64,000 nucleotides of DNA from Saitoella complicata NRRL Y-17804 (GCF_001661265.1 NW_017567020.1:124001-188000); one strand, 5' to 3'. Positions 36,996 through 48,675 are shown, counted from the stretch's first letter. A program made the numbers and translations. Notes: a model not told the origin generated them from the letters alone.

Positions 36996-39900
36996 ATGGA
37001 CTCAAGGGAACATAGACCAAAGAACAATCTCAGCATTCATCTGGACTGGCTCAGGAAGCAACGGCCGCATTTACCTCCGAAAGGCACCGTACCGCCTCAG
37101 TCGAGGGATATCTCGGTGCAAGAGCGCATACAGCAGGGTCAGGGAGTGTCTATACCACGGTCGTTATCTCCGCCTACTTCCAGTGGGTTGGGTAGATCGA
37201 GTGGCGCGGTTACACAGGAGCAGAAGCCAACCGACAACTATTTCCCTACACCAAAGCCGGCGACGAGTGGTCATCAGCCTCTAGCCTTGCCAGCGCCAGT
37301 GCAGCGTCAGCAACCTCCTTCTCTCGCTGCATCATCAAAACAAGAGGAGCATCCCCGACCAAGGACACTAGCTATGCCAGCACCATCGATACCGTTCCCT
37401 TCAGCGTCCAATGTTGTCGATCTGACACTGGACGACGACGAGGACCTCCCAATTGCAGCATACGTCCCTAAAACCAATCCGGCACCACAACCAAAGCGTC
37501 GCTCCCCCTCAGTACAACTCAGTCCCAGAAAACATGCGTCAAAGAAGAGGAGAAGTGGAGATGGTGCGCCGCTACCCGTGGGTTCTGATGATCCGATGGT
37601 GGTCGGTGATTCGGATGATGAGTTTGCGGATGAGGATTTGGATGCCGAGATGGCTACGTTCGACGAAATGACATTTGCGGCACCGGGACCGGCTCCTCCC
37701 TTTTCACGACAGAGTTCGGCTATGGGACGGCCAGCACGAGAAAGTCCCCTTGCGCAAGACTCACCTACGAAGACTCAAATTCAACCACAACAACCGGCCG
37801 CCAATCCTGTAACCAGTTACAATAGTATGGGTTCTGCCCAGCTCCTCGAATTACTCAACGACAAACGACGGGAAAAGGAGGTTATCATGGAGGATCTCAT
37901 GCGCTCCGTCCTTGAAGCATCCGGTACACCAGGTGTGATCTCCAATCTGAAGGACAGGAAAGCCGCTATAGACAACGAGATCTCGGCGATCGAGACTGCT
38001 TTGGCAAGAGCAAAGGTTTTGGGTGGAGGTGTGGGCTTAGCGACGCCGAACAGCAGGACGAGGAAGAAGGAGGAGAGTATTGGGGCAACTCGGACAAGCC
38101 AGACGCCTACGCGGAAAAGCTCGAACACGCCAGCTGCTAGACGTGATCTGGGCGCGTACTTCTCACCGAGGAAGAAGGAGCTGGAACAAGTTCAGATACA
38201 ACACTCCCCTACACCATCGAAATCAGCGAGTCGCAAAGTACCAGCGCGGATCATGGAAGACGATGAAGAGTACCATACTATCTCTTCACCATCACCACGC
38301 AAATCAGCACCGGAGTTCATTGACGATGATATTGAGATGTATGCGGATCAGCTCGACGACGACGCTTTCGTTCCTGACGACTGGAAAAGCGACCCTCAGC
38401 CCCCGGCACCGGCACCGGCTCCTGCTCCTAGACGAGAGGCAGCCCCACTACCTTGGCCGCCGAAGAATCTGCCCGTACGGCAGGAGAGGCAGTATGGATA
38501 CGGTGGATCAGAGGATGCGTACGTTCCCGATGACTGGAAGGATACTGAGCCGGTGCGTGCTCCAGTGCAGAACGGAAGGAGGGTTCTGGAGGAGGTGCCA
38601 ATATCGGTACAGAATTCACCGCCACGGCCACCGCAGCAGCGACCCAAACCGAAGACTACAAACTCAGCCGCTGCTAATGCTAAGGCTGCACCTGATACGG
38701 AGGAACTTGACGTGCTAGGTGCGAACCAAGCACTGAAGGTCAGCGTACCCTTGATGTCTCAATCCGGTATGAAGCATCGATGGTCGAAGGATGTGGCATG
38801 GGCGTTGAAGAATAAGTTCAACCTGCAAGGATTCAGAAACAACCAGCTCGAGGCCATCAATGCTACCCTAAGTGGACGTGATGTGTTTGTACTCATGCCT
38901 ACGGGAGGTGGTAAGAGTTTGTGTTACCAGCTGCCTAGTGTCATCGATTCTGGGAAGACCAGGGGAGTGACGATTGTGATCAGTCCCCTCATCTCATTGA
39001 TGCAGGATCAGATTGAGCACCTTCTTGAGCTGAACATCATGGCGGTGGTCATCAATGGTGAGATGTCACCTGAACAGAAGAAGTTTGCGTTTGGGCAATT
39101 GAGGGAAGCTGAACCAGTTGTGAAGATGTTGTATGTTACGCCTGAGATGGTCTCGAAGTCGCCGCAGGCGCAGTCGATTATGGAGCAGTTGTATCGCCGG
39201 AAGAGGTTGGCTAGGATTGTTATTGACGAAGCACATTGTGTCAGTCAATGGGGTCACGACTTCCGGCCTGACTACAAAGAGCTGGGTCAATTGCGGCAGA
39301 GATTTCCAGATGTGCCTTGCATGGCATTGACGGCTACGGCGAATATGGCTGTGCGGACAGACGTCAAGCACAACCTGGGTATGGATGAATGTGCATTCTT
39401 CACACAGAGTTTCAACAGGCCGAACTTGACTTACGAAGTCCGGCCGAAAACCAAAGATAACGTTGGCGAGATGGCGCGTGTTATCAGCCAGAAGTATCGA
39501 GGGAAATGCGGGATTATCTATTGTCTGTCGAGGAAGATGTGTGAGGATGTCGCGACGAAGCTCAGGACCGAGTATCGCGTAAAGAGTCATCATTATCATG
39601 CTGGTATGGATTCAGCTGAGCGTGCGCAGATCCAGCAGGACTGGCAGAGCGGACGTTATGATGTTATCGTCGCCACCATCGCGTTCGGAATGGGTATCGA
39701 TAAAGCTGACGTGCGCTTTGTCTTTCATTTCTCATTACCGAAGTCGCTTGAGGGTTACTACCAGGAGACTGGTCGTGCGGGCCGTGATGGGAATCACTCT
39801 GAGTGTACGCTTTTCTACTCCTTCAAGGACAAGATCATGCTTGAACGTCTCATCGACCAGTCCGAAGGTGCGCGAGAACAGAAAGATAGGCAAAAAGCCA

Positions 39901-41372
39901 TGTTGAGGCAGGTGATTCAGTTCTGTGAAAACAAAACTGATTGTCGTCGAAAGCAAGTTCTTGCATACTTCGGTGAGACGTTCGATGCGAAGGAATGTCG
40001 TCGAACCTGTGATAACTGCAGAGAGGGGAGCAAGTTTACTGAACGTGATGTTACGGACCTGGCAAAGAGTGCGTTGAGCATCGTGCAGGCAGTGTCGAAC
40101 AGCAAGTGCACGTTGCTTCAGTGCATGGACATCTTCCGTGGAAGCAAGACCATGAAGATCGTCGATAATGGTTGGGACATGCTTGAAGGTCATGGCGCTG
40201 GTGCATCGTTGTCGAAGGGTGATGCAGAGCGACTGATGCACAATCTTGTTGCAGAGGAAGCGATCAGAGAAGAGTGCGTTGCAAACAAAATGGGCTTTGT
40301 TATGGCGTATGCGGCAATTGGTCCCAAAGCCCGGGCATTCTTGTCCGGAGGACGGAGACTGAGGATGTCCTTCAAGGACAATGACAACTCGCCGCCAACT
40401 GCTGCCGCGCCGAGAGCACGAACTACAGCCAAACGTAAAACGTCAAGTACCTCAATGGTCGACTACGATATCCCTACGCCAGCTGAAAGATCCAGGCGTC
40501 CCAAGCCGATCGCACGCAAGCAGTCTTCACGTCACCAGGATGACTTCATTGTCGATGATGATGATGTTGATGATCCGACATGGGAGGAGGAGGATCTCGA
40601 GTTTGAGCCTGTTCGTGACGTCGGAAAGCCGCATGCTACTCGGCAAGCGCCTGCGAACCGCGGCCGTGCTTCTCCGATGGATCCGTTGGCGAAGATGTCT
40701 CCCTATGAGCTCGATATTCGACAGAGATGCTACGACGAGATGCGTCCTCTCCGCAATCGGCTTGCCAACGAAAACGAAGTGCGTCCCGCATCGGTCTTTG
40801 CGGATCAGGTTTTGCTGGATATGGCAACTTCCTTGCCCGAGAGTATTGGTGAACTGTTGAAGATCGACGGCGTGACTGAAGACAAGGTCCTCCGGTACGG
40901 GAACGCCTTCATGACTATTATCAAGAAATTCGCACAGGAAAAGCGTGACAATCTCGGTGATGTCGATATGAGAGCCGGTGCTGGTGGAGGTACGCCTGAC
41001 GAGCCCTTCGAAATCGATGATTTTGAGAACGCAGACTTTATCGACGATGATCAGACTGAGACAAGTCCACATTTCATTGCGGAGACACAGCAGCCAAGGC
41101 AACAAGCGGATTTGGTTAACCAGTTTCGTCAACAGTTCAGCAGTCTTGGATTCAAGAGGTCGAACACGACGGCTAGCAGGTCTGCCGCATCGAGCGCACC
41201 TGCACGTGGACGGGGTGGAGCAAAGAACTTCCGTGGTCAAAGTAGGAGAACAACGAGCAATGGATCGAGGAGCGCTGGCGGCAGCGGCGGAAGCAGGAGT
41301 GGAGGATCCAGAGGAGGGAGCAGGGGAGGCAGAGGAGGACGAGGTGGAAGCAGCATTATCAGGCCAATGTAA
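36996..41372 (+). CDS. RecQ-family DNA helicase (Sgs1/BLM/QDE-3 type)
   Basis: Single exon, 1458 aa, the length of full Sgs1/BLM orthologues. RecQ helicases unwind 3'-5' and, with Top3-Rmi1, dissolve recombination intermediates. The first roughly 580 residues are disordered, Pro/Ser-rich and acidic. The helicase core has Walker A MPTGGGKSLCYQLP near residue 635, the DEAH box in VIDEAHCVSQWGHDFRPDY near 743 and the QETGRAGRDG motif VI. The RecQ zinc-binding region (FCENKTDCRRKQVL, then CRRTCDNC) lies at about 977-1010, and an HRDC domain at about 1231-1312 (LRNRLANE to YGNAFMTIIKKF). The C-terminus is an RGG/GS-rich tail. Presence of HRDC separates it from RecQ4/5-type helicases. Confidence 0.94.
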   Translation: MDSREHRPKNNLSIHLDWLRKQRPHLPPKGTVPPQSRDISVQERIQQGQGVSIPRSLSPPTSSGLGRSSGAVTQEQKPTDNYFPTPKPATSGHQPLALPAPVQRQQPPSLAASSKQEEHPRPRTLAMPAPSIPFPSASNVVDLTLDDDEDLPIAAYVPKTNPAPQPKRRSPSVQLSPRKHASKKRRSGDGAPLPVGSDDPMVVGDSDDEFADEDLDAEMATFDEMTFAAPGPAPPFSRQSSAMGRPARESPLAQDSPTKTQIQPQQPAANPVTSYNSMGSAQLLELLNDKRREKEVIMEDLMRSVLEASGTPGVISNLKDRKAAIDNEISAIETALARAKVLGGGVGLATPNSRTRKKEESIGATRTSQTPTRKSSNTPAARRDLGAYFSPRKKELEQVQIQHSPTPSKSASRKVPARIMEDDEEYHTISSPSPRKSAPEFIDDDIEMYADQLDDDAFVPDDWKSDPQPPAPAPAPAPRREAAPLPWPPKNLPVRQERQYGYGGSEDAYVPDDWKDTEPVRAPVQNGRRVLEEVPISVQNSPPRPPQQRPKPKTTNSAAANAKAAPDTEELDVLGANQALKVSVPLMSQSGMKHRWSKDVAWALKNKFNLQGFRNNQLEAINATLSGRDVFVLMPTGGGKSLCYQLPSVIDSGKTRGVTIVISPLISLMQDQIEHLLELNIMAVVINGEMSPEQKKFAFGQLREAEPVVKMLYVTPEMVSKSPQAQSIMEQLYRRKRLARIVIDEAHCVSQWGHDFRPDYKELGQLRQRFPDVPCMALTATANMAVRTDVKHNLGMDECAFFTQSFNRPNLTYEVRPKTKDNVGEMARVISQKYRGKCGIIYCLSRKMCEDVATKLRTEYRVKSHHYHAGMDSAERAQIQQDWQSGRYDVIVATIAFGMGIDKADVRFVFHFSLPKSLEGYYQETGRAGRDGNHSECTLFYSFKDKIMLERLIDQSEGAREQKDRQKAMLRQVIQFCENKTDCRRKQVLAYFGETFDAKECRRTCDNCREGSKFTERDVTDLAKSALSIVQAVSNSKCTLLQCMDIFRGSKTMKIVDNGWDMLEGHGAGASLSKGDAERLMHNLVAEEAIREECVANKMGFVMAYAAIGPKARAFLSGGRRLRMSFKDNDNSPPTAAAPRARTTAKRKTSSTSMVDYDIPTPAERSRRPKPIARKQSSRHQDDFIVDDDDVDDPTWEEEDLEFEPVRDVGKPHATRQAPANRGRASPMDPLAKMSPYELDIRQRCYDEMRPLRNRLANENEVRPASVFADQVLLDMATSLPESIGELLKIDGVTEDKVLRYGNAFMTIIKKFAQEKRDNLGDVDMRAGAGGGTPDEPFEIDDFENADFIDDDQTETSPHFIAETQQPRQQADLVNQFRQQFSSLGFKRSNTTASRSAASSAPARGRGGAKNFRGQSRRTTSNGSRSAGGSGGSRSGGSRGGSRGGRGGRGGSSIIRPM

Positions 41373-41594
41373 AGGCAAGCTTATCTCAGGATCGGAGTTT
41401 TGTGTTATCGGCGTTTTCGATTACGGACATCTGGACATTTTCCTAGATTCTAGATTCTATGGTAGAACAATAATCATCCCCACGGATAGCCGGTGGCTGT
41501 GCCTTTTGCGCCACACATCCCGAATTCCAAAAAGTGTCGCGTCGAGGTAACGAAGATATAAACAGAGGGATCTCAGCAGCTGCCGGCCTCTGTG

Positions 41595-43853
41595 ATGCCT
41601 ATCAAGCAAAAGACCCATATTCTATTCGACACCGGGGATGTGGTGAACGACAACGCGAATCCCTTTGCGATCAAGGCGAATGGCGGGAGCGGATCAATGC
41701 GGAAGAAGGCTGTTGATTTCTTTGGGGATGGCGACGTGAACGGCGTCGATCACGAGCAGGCGAATGGACTGGTTAATGGTGATCACCACGGTGCGAATGA
41801 GCAGCCAGAGGTCAATGGTATCAGAGAGACGAAGAAGAAGGGCTTGAAGCTTACAAAAGTCCGGAGACGGCAAGGGAACAGGGAAGCTGCGCCAATGGAT
41901 CCAGCAGAGAAGCGAGAAGCTCAGAAGAAGCGACTGGCACTCAAGCAAAAGCTCCTTGTCGGCCGACAAAAGCTGCCTATGTGGTCTGCAAAGGAAGCGT
42001 TGAAGGAGAAGCTGAATTCCTCGAAGTGTATCGTCTTGGTCGGAGAGACAGGTTCCGGAAAGTCTACGCAGTTACCCCAATTTCTGCTGGAATGCGACTT
42101 TGCACAGGAGGGCTGCATTGCTGTGACCCAGCCTCGTCGTGTCGCCGCGGTCAACTTGGCAAAACGTGTCGCGCAAGAGTATGGAACAGAACTCGGCAAC
42201 AAAGTGGGTTACACCATCCGTTTCGACGACACCTCTGGCCCCTATACGCGGATCAAGTACATGACGGATGGTATGCTACTCCGAGAACTGATCTCCGACT
42301 CTGATCTGTCGTTCTACAACACCATTGTTCTTGATGAAGCTCACGAACGGACGCTCTTGACGGATATGATGATGGGATTTCTGAAGAAGATTATGAAGAG
42401 AAGACCGACATTGCGCGTGGTGATCATGTCTGCCACTCTTGACGCCGAGCGATTTTCCGAGTTCTTCGATGAGGCGGAGATTTGTTATGTTGAGGGCCGA
42501 CAGTTCCCTGTGGAGATTCAGAACACTGTTGCGCCAGAGAAGGATTACGTGGATGCCGCGCTACGAACGATCTTCCAGATTCACACGAAGGAGCCATTAG
42601 GAGACGTTTTGGCTTTCTTTACGGGACAAGACGAGATCGAGGCGCTGGAACAGTTGATTAACGAGTATGCCAAACAGCTTCCGTCGAATATCCCTCAGGT
42701 GCTCATCTGCCCGCTCTTCTCCGGCCTTCCGCAAGCGCAGCAACAAAAGGTCTTCGTACCAACACCCCCCGGAACTCGCAAGATCATCTTGGCTACCAAC
42801 ATTGCTGAAACATCCGTCACTGTCTCCGGTGTTCGGTATGTCGTGGACTGTGGTCTGAGCAAGGTCAAGCAGTTCAACAACAAGTTAGGTTTGGAGTCGC
42901 TATTGATCCAACCTATCAGCAAGTCTGCAGCAAGACAAAGGGCTGGTCGCGCTGGTCGTGAGGCGCCTGGAACGTGTTACCGACTCTACACCGAGGAGGA
43001 GTTTAGCAAGATGCGGAATGCTGCTATTCCCGAGATCAAGCGTTGTGACTTGGCCACCGCTGTTCTCACGCTTAAGGCTAGAGGTGAGAACGATGTGCTT
43101 GGTTTCGACTACATGGACCCGCCCTCAAGACCGGCACTAATTAGGGCATTGGAAAACCTGTACTCGCTTGGAGCGCTGGACAACAAAGGAAATATCACGA
43201 AGCTTGGCGAGGAGATGAGTTTATTGCCCTTGGTGCCTCCGTTGGCGCGAGTTATGATCGCCGCTGCTCGCCAATACGACGTCCTCTCCGAGGTTGTCGA
43301 CATTGTGGCTTGTCTTCAAGCTGAGAACCTCTTCGTTTCGCCGGCGGATAAACGCGAGGAAGCAGCTGAGGCTCACAAGAAGTTCGCGGCGCGTGAGGGA
43401 GATCATCTGACGCTGTTAGAATGCCTGAAGCAATTCCTTGCACTTAGTAACGGCAAAGCTGAGCGCAAGGGCTGGTGCGAGACAAACTATATCAACGCAC
43501 GCGCCATGTCAAACATTCTCAACGTCCGTAAGCAGCTTCGTCAATACTGTGAGCGGGCTCAGCTTTCGCTTGCGCCCTCCACCGACTCGCGTGATGCTGG
43601 CGAGACTAAGGACGCGATCTTGAAGTCCTTCTTGGCGGGCTATATGCACAACACAGCGCTCTTGCATCCGGATGGCAGTTACCGGACGGTGGGTACGCAC
43701 CAACCGGTGGCTATTCACCCCAGTAGTGTGCTGTTTGGGAAGAGAGTTGAGGCGATTGTCTACGCGGAGAACGTCTTTACGCAAAAAGCATATGTGAGGG
43801 GTGTTAGTAAGGTCGAGGGTGGATGGTTGACGGCAACTACTACCCCGAAATGA
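41595..43853 (+). CDS. DEAH-box RNA helicase, Dhr2/DHX33 type
   Basis: Single exon, 752 aa. The N-terminal 110 residues are charged and low-complexity. The core has Walker [15 protein letters not shown] near residue 150, TQPRRVAA, the DEAH box in [18 protein letters not shown] near 246, [20 protein letters not shown] and QRAGRAGRE near 449, then the winged-helix/ratchet and OB-fold tail. The short N-terminus and lack of S1 or G-patch domains argue against Prp22/Prp2/Prp16 and favour Dhr2/DHX33, a nucleolar factor in ribosome biogenesis. Prp43-like paralogy cannot be fully excluded without a tree. Start is the first ATG, 222 bp after the RecQ stop. Confidence 0.85.
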   Translation: MPIKQKTHILFDTGDVVNDNANPFAIKANGGSGSMRKKAVDFFGDGDVNGVDHEQANGLVNGDHHGANEQPEVNGIRETKKKGLKLTKVRRRQGNREAAPMDPAEKREAQKKRLALKQKLLVGRQKLPMWSAKEALKEKLNSSKCIVLVGETGSGKSTQLPQFLLECDFAQEGCIAVTQPRRVAAVNLAKRVAQEYGTELGNKVGYTIRFDDTSGPYTRIKYMTDGMLLRELISDSDLSFYNTIVLDEAHERTLLTDMMMGFLKKIMKRRPTLRVVIMSATLDAERFSEFFDEAEICYVEGRQFPVEIQNTVAPEKDYVDAALRTIFQIHTKEPLGDVLAFFTGQDEIEALEQLINEYAKQLPSNIPQVLICPLFSGLPQAQQQKVFVPTPPGTRKIILATNIAETSVTVSGVRYVVDCGLSKVKQFNNKLGLESLLIQPISKSAARQRAGRAGREAPGTCYRLYTEEEFSKMRNAAIPEIKRCDLATAVLTLKARGENDVLGFDYMDPPSRPALIRALENLYSLGALDNKGNITKLGEEMSLLPLVPPLARVMIAAARQYDVLSEVVDIVACLQAENLFVSPADKREEAAEAHKKFAAREGDHLTLLECLKQFLALSNGKAERKGWCETNYINARAMSNILNVRKQLRQYCERAQLSLAPSTDSRDAGETKDAILKSFLAGYMHNTALLHPDGSYRTVGTHQPVAIHPSSVLFGKRVEAIVYAENVFTQKAYVRGVSKVEGGWLTATTTPK

Positions 43854-44015
43854 GTGCGCGTAAAGAGAGAAAGATGGAATGCATGATGGTCATGGTCATT
43901 ATGGGACGATTTGCATAGATTGGTTCATGGCGTTCAGTAGCACATGCATGTAGGGTATTCGATAAAATAGATTACTCCAGGGTCATTCACGTCCAACTCC
44001 TGCAAAGGTGTTCTC

Positions 44016-44491
44016 TCATCCGTAGAAGCCGACACACCTTGTTTCCAGGTGCGTCGCCTTACATCCACTGTCGCAATATCTCGCTCCACACCTCATACAT
44101 TTGTACGTCCCAAAGTATCCACACACGCTGCAAAACTCGCGCCGAGGATACCTAGATGGCGCTGATGAAGCTGCTTGATAACTCGGGCTATCCGCTTCGT
44201 CGAGGAGCTGGGCGAAGGTTTTGCGGGAAAGCAAGTGCTTGCGGACGGCACTTGTCAGTTTTTTGCCTTTTCTGAATGCTATCAAACTATTAGCCCGAGA
44301 ATTTATAGAATAGGGGCGGTCGTGTTACATTCAGTCTTGGGCACGTCTATCTTCACGTCATGGTAATTGTCCCTCTCCAGCTCAGCTAGATGCTTGATCA
44401 CAGCCCTGGTCGCCTTCGTTCCAGCATCAATTGGCTGCGGAACATTGATTGTCTTCCGTCTATCAGCATTTTTCTTCAGCTGGCCCGACAT
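44016..44491 (-). CDS. VPS71: SWR1-complex HIT-zinc-finger subunit (Vps71/Swc6, ZNHIT1-like)
   Basis: Two exons (intron 44279-44328) give 141 aa. The HIT zinc finger at the C-terminus reads CSVCGYFGTYKCMRCGARYC then SGCKATHLETRC, with all Cys/His positions in place. The N-terminal part (VPKTESFRKGKKLTSAVRKH, FAQLLDEAD) is the usual Vps71/ZNHIT1 helix. The protein is a subunit of the chromatin remodeller that deposits H2A.Z. Convergent with the Dhr2-like gene, 162 bp apart, and divergent from the gene at 44701. Confidence 0.9.
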
Positions 44492-44700
44492 CCCATTGAG
44501 AGCCCGGTGATCTTCGTGTTCTAAGTTCTAAGTTGTGGTTCAGGTCTTCGGTCGTACGAATTCACGTGATCGTACTGTATACGTACGTACGGTACGTCCG
44601 CTGGCTAAGTATAGCCCGTGCAACGAGAAAAATAAAATCCGATTGGATTAAAGCAGCAAAGTTCGATCGCTTGCGACCAATGTGTTAGGATCAGAAGGCG

Positions 44701-47358
44701 ATGAGAAAATGTGCCCTGCTCACTACAAACACAGCGCTGAATGTCGGTGCTCGTGGCTTTGTGCACTGTCCTTTGCCTACGAAACGACATCGACCACGGC
44801 CATGTACGGAGGCCACAGCGACAGAAAACGCGTGGCTCGAAGCGTTTGCTGCTCTCTCGATCACCTCGCCTCGCAGAAGCACGGCAAGAGGAGTGAATCA
44901 GAAACGCTTTTACAGGCGTAAGATCGACGGAGGCAGAAGTTTTTGGAGCCAAGAGCCGCTAGAATACGACGAAGGCGACAAGAAATGGTTGAATGATCCG
45001 AAGACAGGTCTCAAGGATTTTCTAACTGATCTTGAATCACCACCGACGAATAAACCTGTGTACAGGAAGCCTGCGTATATCGTTGAGAAGAAACTCGACA
45101 AAGTATATGAAGATCATGATGTTCATTTGTGGAAGCCAAAGCCGGGCGGTTTCTGGGATCAGTTTCATGAGGATTTGACAAAGATACTGGAGCCAGAGCC
45201 ACCATCCTCCAACGTGAAATGGGAAAAGCGCTCAGGGTTGGGTCCTAAAGAACTTATCGCCATGTTCCACGATTCAATATCAGACATCCAGAACCCCCTG
45301 TCTGCGATTTTAAGTAGGCGCAGGGATTTGATGGAGCGGCACGACCTGGGGCCGTCGGATTTCCCTACAGTTACAATGGTGCGACTGGTGTCTCGGTGTC
45401 TGCAGGAGGATGACTACGCAGCGGCATTGAAAGTCGTGTTGAACGATTATCCCGTGTGTGAAGCTGATCAACTTCTCGTGGATGCTCTTGCTGAGCTTCC
45501 TACCTTCACTTCCAATCATGCTCTATTCGGGCTGGTCCGGACTGCTCTGAAGAATGATATGAAGGGGATCGCTATTACGTTGTTGTACGAGAAAGGGTAT
45601 GGCAAGGAGCAGAAGATGTTGTTGGAAAGGGCGCTTCTGGAAAACAAGATTGAAAAACATGGTCTTTCTCCAGAAATCCCCTCTGAGGCCCTCAGTAATC
45701 CGATTACACAGCTGGCTGTGGTGAAGCATCTCACTCGAAATGGCAGAGTTGACGACGCGATGGCATATGTGCTGGCACGTGCTCAATACCTCGATTATAT
45801 GAGCGTACGGGTGGTTATTCAGGCGGGTATACGGCAGGTGGAGCAGACACGGGATTCGCATGACTGGATATTCTTGGACCCCTCTAAGCGAAGCAAGACG
45901 CAGGCGGAGCGGCGAGATGAACTGCTATCTTGGTTCGGAATGGTTGTTGAGACTGGCAAGATCACAGTTACTGCAGCTGAGCTAAAAGCAGCCTTATCGG
46001 CTGTCCGTCTCAGGGGACACATCAAGTACTTTCAAAAGCTACTAGCGAATCCCGCGAGCGGTTTTCCGTGGGATGAAGACTGCGTGAATACGTTGCTGGA
46101 TACCGCGACAAAAGCAGCGGCATGGGGCGAGGGAGTCGAAATTGCGATTTGCGCACATAAACTGGGGTTACCAGCGTCTTCAGGAACACTCGGCCGCTTC
46201 ATGGCTCATGTCGTGCAAGCTTTCTACCCTGACGCTTCCAACAAATACTCTCCTCACCTCAAGACGCTCTTTACTTTTCCAGACGTTTCGACGGTGTTTG
46301 ATGCAACTCGTGCCTGCCTTGAACATCTACGAAACTCGCATAAAGAACGTGGGTGGCTGGTACCAGTGGCCCAACTTCGAATATTGTTTGACCCGAACGT
46401 GTGGAAGGATCCGCTGAAGGACAATCCAAAGTTGCCTGACCGTGTTGAAGACGTTTTGTTGGATGAGCTGGTGCACCGAAATGCGAAAAATGCTTTGAGG
46501 TTTATGAGCATGGATAGTATAGAAACGGGCTTCAAGATGAAACTGGTTCAGCGCCATCTGGATCGACGTTTCGAGCGATTGGCTTCTTTCACGCCCAAAT
46601 CTCCAGCAAACGTACACCTCGAGGCTGGCGGCATAAACGACGAAGTTGTGCGACCGTTGGAAGAAAGGCCGTTAATGCCAATAAGCTTCTACACGGATGT
46701 GGTCGCACTGATAAAAAGCAAACACGAGCGGTGGGAAGAGAGCCTGGATTCTATTATGACCTTGCTTCTCACGGAGCCGACACCTGCTTCAGCATTTGAG
46801 TTCTTGCGTCAATTGCATGAAAAATCCATCAATCCGAGAAAGTTCACTTTGGGCAAACTGTTGCGTACTTTGATTGAGAAAGGTCATATAGAGCTGGCAT
46901 GGAGACTGCTCGAGAAGTTGACGCCAGATTTAAATTTAGCGAACGGGTATGTATTCGAGGAGTTCATCAGCGCTTCGGGGTACCGCTACCCCAGGTTTGC
47001 GATGTTGGCAACACGAACAATGGAGCAACGCGGTTTGATTCCACGCCGTGACACACTTGTCGACCTTACTTGCAACCTGGCTCACTCACCACGACTTTCA
47101 ATCTCACAAGCTGTTAAACGCGTGACTGAGGTGATCCATATGCTGCGGAGACACGGCTATTCTATTCCTAAGCGCACAGCTGCGGCGCTCTTGCGAGTTG
47201 CTGTGCTTAGGCACGGCGTGAGCGGTAGCATAGAACGGCAGAGGTGGGCGATTATGCGGGCTGGTCAATGGGCTGGCCCGAAGGTTGCAATCAGGGTAAA
47301 ACGCATGATGGTGAAGTGGGTTAGGGACTACAATCTCGGATTGCAGCCACCGCAGTGA
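44701..47358 (+). CDS. Putative mitochondrial helical-repeat (PPR-like) protein
   Basis: Single exon, 885 aa. No strong family match by eye. The N-terminus is Arg-rich and nearly free of acidic residues over about 40 residues, as in mitochondrial targeting peptides. Much of the rest is built of paired helices; the C-terminal third (TPASAFEFLRQLHEKSINPR, HIELAWRLLEKL, TMEQRGLIPRRDTLVDLTC) has the spacing of degenerate PPR repeats. Fungal mitochondria use such proteins to stabilise or translate specific mRNAs. Function of this one is unknown; the PPR call is an inference. Confidence 0.7.
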   Translation: MRKCALLTTNTALNVGARGFVHCPLPTKRHRPRPCTEATATENAWLEAFAALSITSPRRSTARGVNQKRFYRRKIDGGRSFWSQEPLEYDEGDKKWLNDPKTGLKDFLTDLESPPTNKPVYRKPAYIVEKKLDKVYEDHDVHLWKPKPGGFWDQFHEDLTKILEPEPPSSNVKWEKRSGLGPKELIAMFHDSISDIQNPLSAILSRRRDLMERHDLGPSDFPTVTMVRLVSRCLQEDDYAAALKVVLNDYPVCEADQLLVDALAELPTFTSNHALFGLVRTALKNDMKGIAITLLYEKGYGKEQKMLLERALLENKIEKHGLSPEIPSEALSNPITQLAVVKHLTRNGRVDDAMAYVLARAQYLDYMSVRVVIQAGIRQVEQTRDSHDWIFLDPSKRSKTQAERRDELLSWFGMVVETGKITVTAAELKAALSAVRLRGHIKYFQKLLANPASGFPWDEDCVNTLLDTATKAAAWGEGVEIAICAHKLGLPASSGTLGRFMAHVVQAFYPDASNKYSPHLKTLFTFPDVSTVFDATRACLEHLRNSHKERGWLVPVAQLRILFDPNVWKDPLKDNPKLPDRVEDVLLDELVHRNAKNALRFMSMDSIETGFKMKLVQRHLDRRFERLASFTPKSPANVHLEAGGINDEVVRPLEERPLMPISFYTDVVALIKSKHERWEESLDSIMTLLLTEPTPASAFEFLRQLHEKSINPRKFTLGKLLRTLIEKGHIELAWRLLEKLTPDLNLANGYVFEEFISASGYRYPRFAMLATRTMEQRGLIPRRDTLVDLTCNLAHSPRLSISQAVKRVTEVIHMLRRHGYSIPKRTAAALLRVAVLRHGVSGSIERQRWAIMRAGQWAGPKVAIRVKRMMVKWVRDYNLGLQPPQ

Positions 47359-47634
47359 AATGGTGTAGGAGAAAGGTTCATGAAAGAAAAGCAAAGCAGA
47401 GGTCTAGGGTTTACACTGAATCACGCAAAGAATGGCATCGGCATTAATATTGGCATGGCGTTATGTGCATTGGATAGTATCCGGATTTAGCATAGCATTT
47501 TGGCATCTGGAAGAGTAGTGTACGGGAATACGATATCGATGAGGAGCATCACATTATGTATCTATCTGTACCCGTCATAATGCACCCCGCAGTCACAATC
47601 GATACGAGCGATTGACAACCCTTCAAAAACGACA

Positions 47635-48274
47635 ATGACTCAAATCGACAGAAACCCGACGAGTTCTAGAGCAGATGATTCCTCGGATGACAACGAGGGC
47701 CACGATTACCCTGGTTCGACCGTGCCTGTCCCTTACCACACTTCGCCTGCTAACCTGCCACCATAGAGGCAACCTCCGTTGACTTGTCTCTTTCACCCAG
47801 CGGCTTCGCAGCCATCAAGAGACAATATGAGGACGAGATGAGCGCCGGATACATCTCTCTACAAGCCAAATTCTCCTACGCCTGGGCCTTGATAAAGTCC
47901 ACCTCACCGAGCGAGCAACGACAAGGAATGATTCTGCTAACCGAGATATATCGCGATACACCGAGTAGGAGGAAAGAGTGCTTATGGTACCTTAGTCTGG
48001 GTCATTACAAGCTGGGCAATCTCGGACGTAGTCTGCGATATTTGGAGGTGCTTGAACAAGAGCGCGCATCAGGTATCCCCGAGAAGGAGGTTAGACGGTT
48101 CAAGGGGAAGATTGAGGCAGAGATTGGAAAAGGTAAACTGAGATTGGCGTCGTTACACGCGTAATGCTAATCGTTGCTATAGAACGACTTGTTGGTTACT
48201 CGATAGCGATAGCGGGCGTTGCAGTTGCCGGTCTGGTATGTTGGGGAGCGTGGAGGAGGTATAAACGGACCTAG
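47635..48274 (+). CDS. FIS1: Mitochondrial fission protein Fis1
   Basis: Three exons. The model used (introns 47714-47766 and 48133-48182) gives 178 aa. Fis1 is a tail-anchored outer-membrane protein that recruits the fission machinery. The TPR-like core is clear: IKRQYEDE, QAKFSYAWALIKS, QRQGMILLTEIYRD, CLWYLSLGHYKLGNLGRSL. After splicing the last exon, ERLVGYSIAIAGVAVAGLVCWG gives the C-terminal anchor followed by basic residues. The first donor is uncertain: GTTCTA at 47663 would give 161 aa, nearer the usual Fis1 length, while GTTCGA at 47714 gives 178. Both keep frame and share the tgctaac branch and ccatag acceptor. Confidence 0.88.
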
Positions 48275-48675
48275 TGGGGCCGTTTCGATGAGTCGAGCGG
48301 TAGTCTACGGTACGGACCGATACGCATCACCCTTCCAAGTTTTAAATCATTTGGCATGTGGAATCCTGTCCGTGTGTCATCAGGCGAACAATGTTTCGAT
48401 GTCTCTCGTGATCACGGAAGCAGAAACAGCAGTACATATGTCCCGACAGCTGTAGCAGCTCCCGAATGAGAAACACTTGCTACAGGATAGGTTTCGACAG
48501 TCCAAGCAACGAGAATGGCAGTTCTTAGAAGAATTCAAGCAAGGCCGGTTCTGCCGTCAGTCCCACCCTCTTCCCGGACCTTCCTGCCTCACGTGAAAAC
48601 CTTAACCCCTGGTGCACGGTACCATAACACCGCTCCCCAAAACACTACACCATACCATCACTGGACTTAGAAGAA
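48275..48675. other. Intergenic between FIS1 and the CENP-K-like gene
   Basis: No gene seen. A perfect 8-bp inverted repeat, ctgtagca/tgctacag, at 48450-48457 and 48478-48485 could form a hairpin with a 20-nt loop in the FIS1 3' region or next promoter. Confidence 0.35.
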
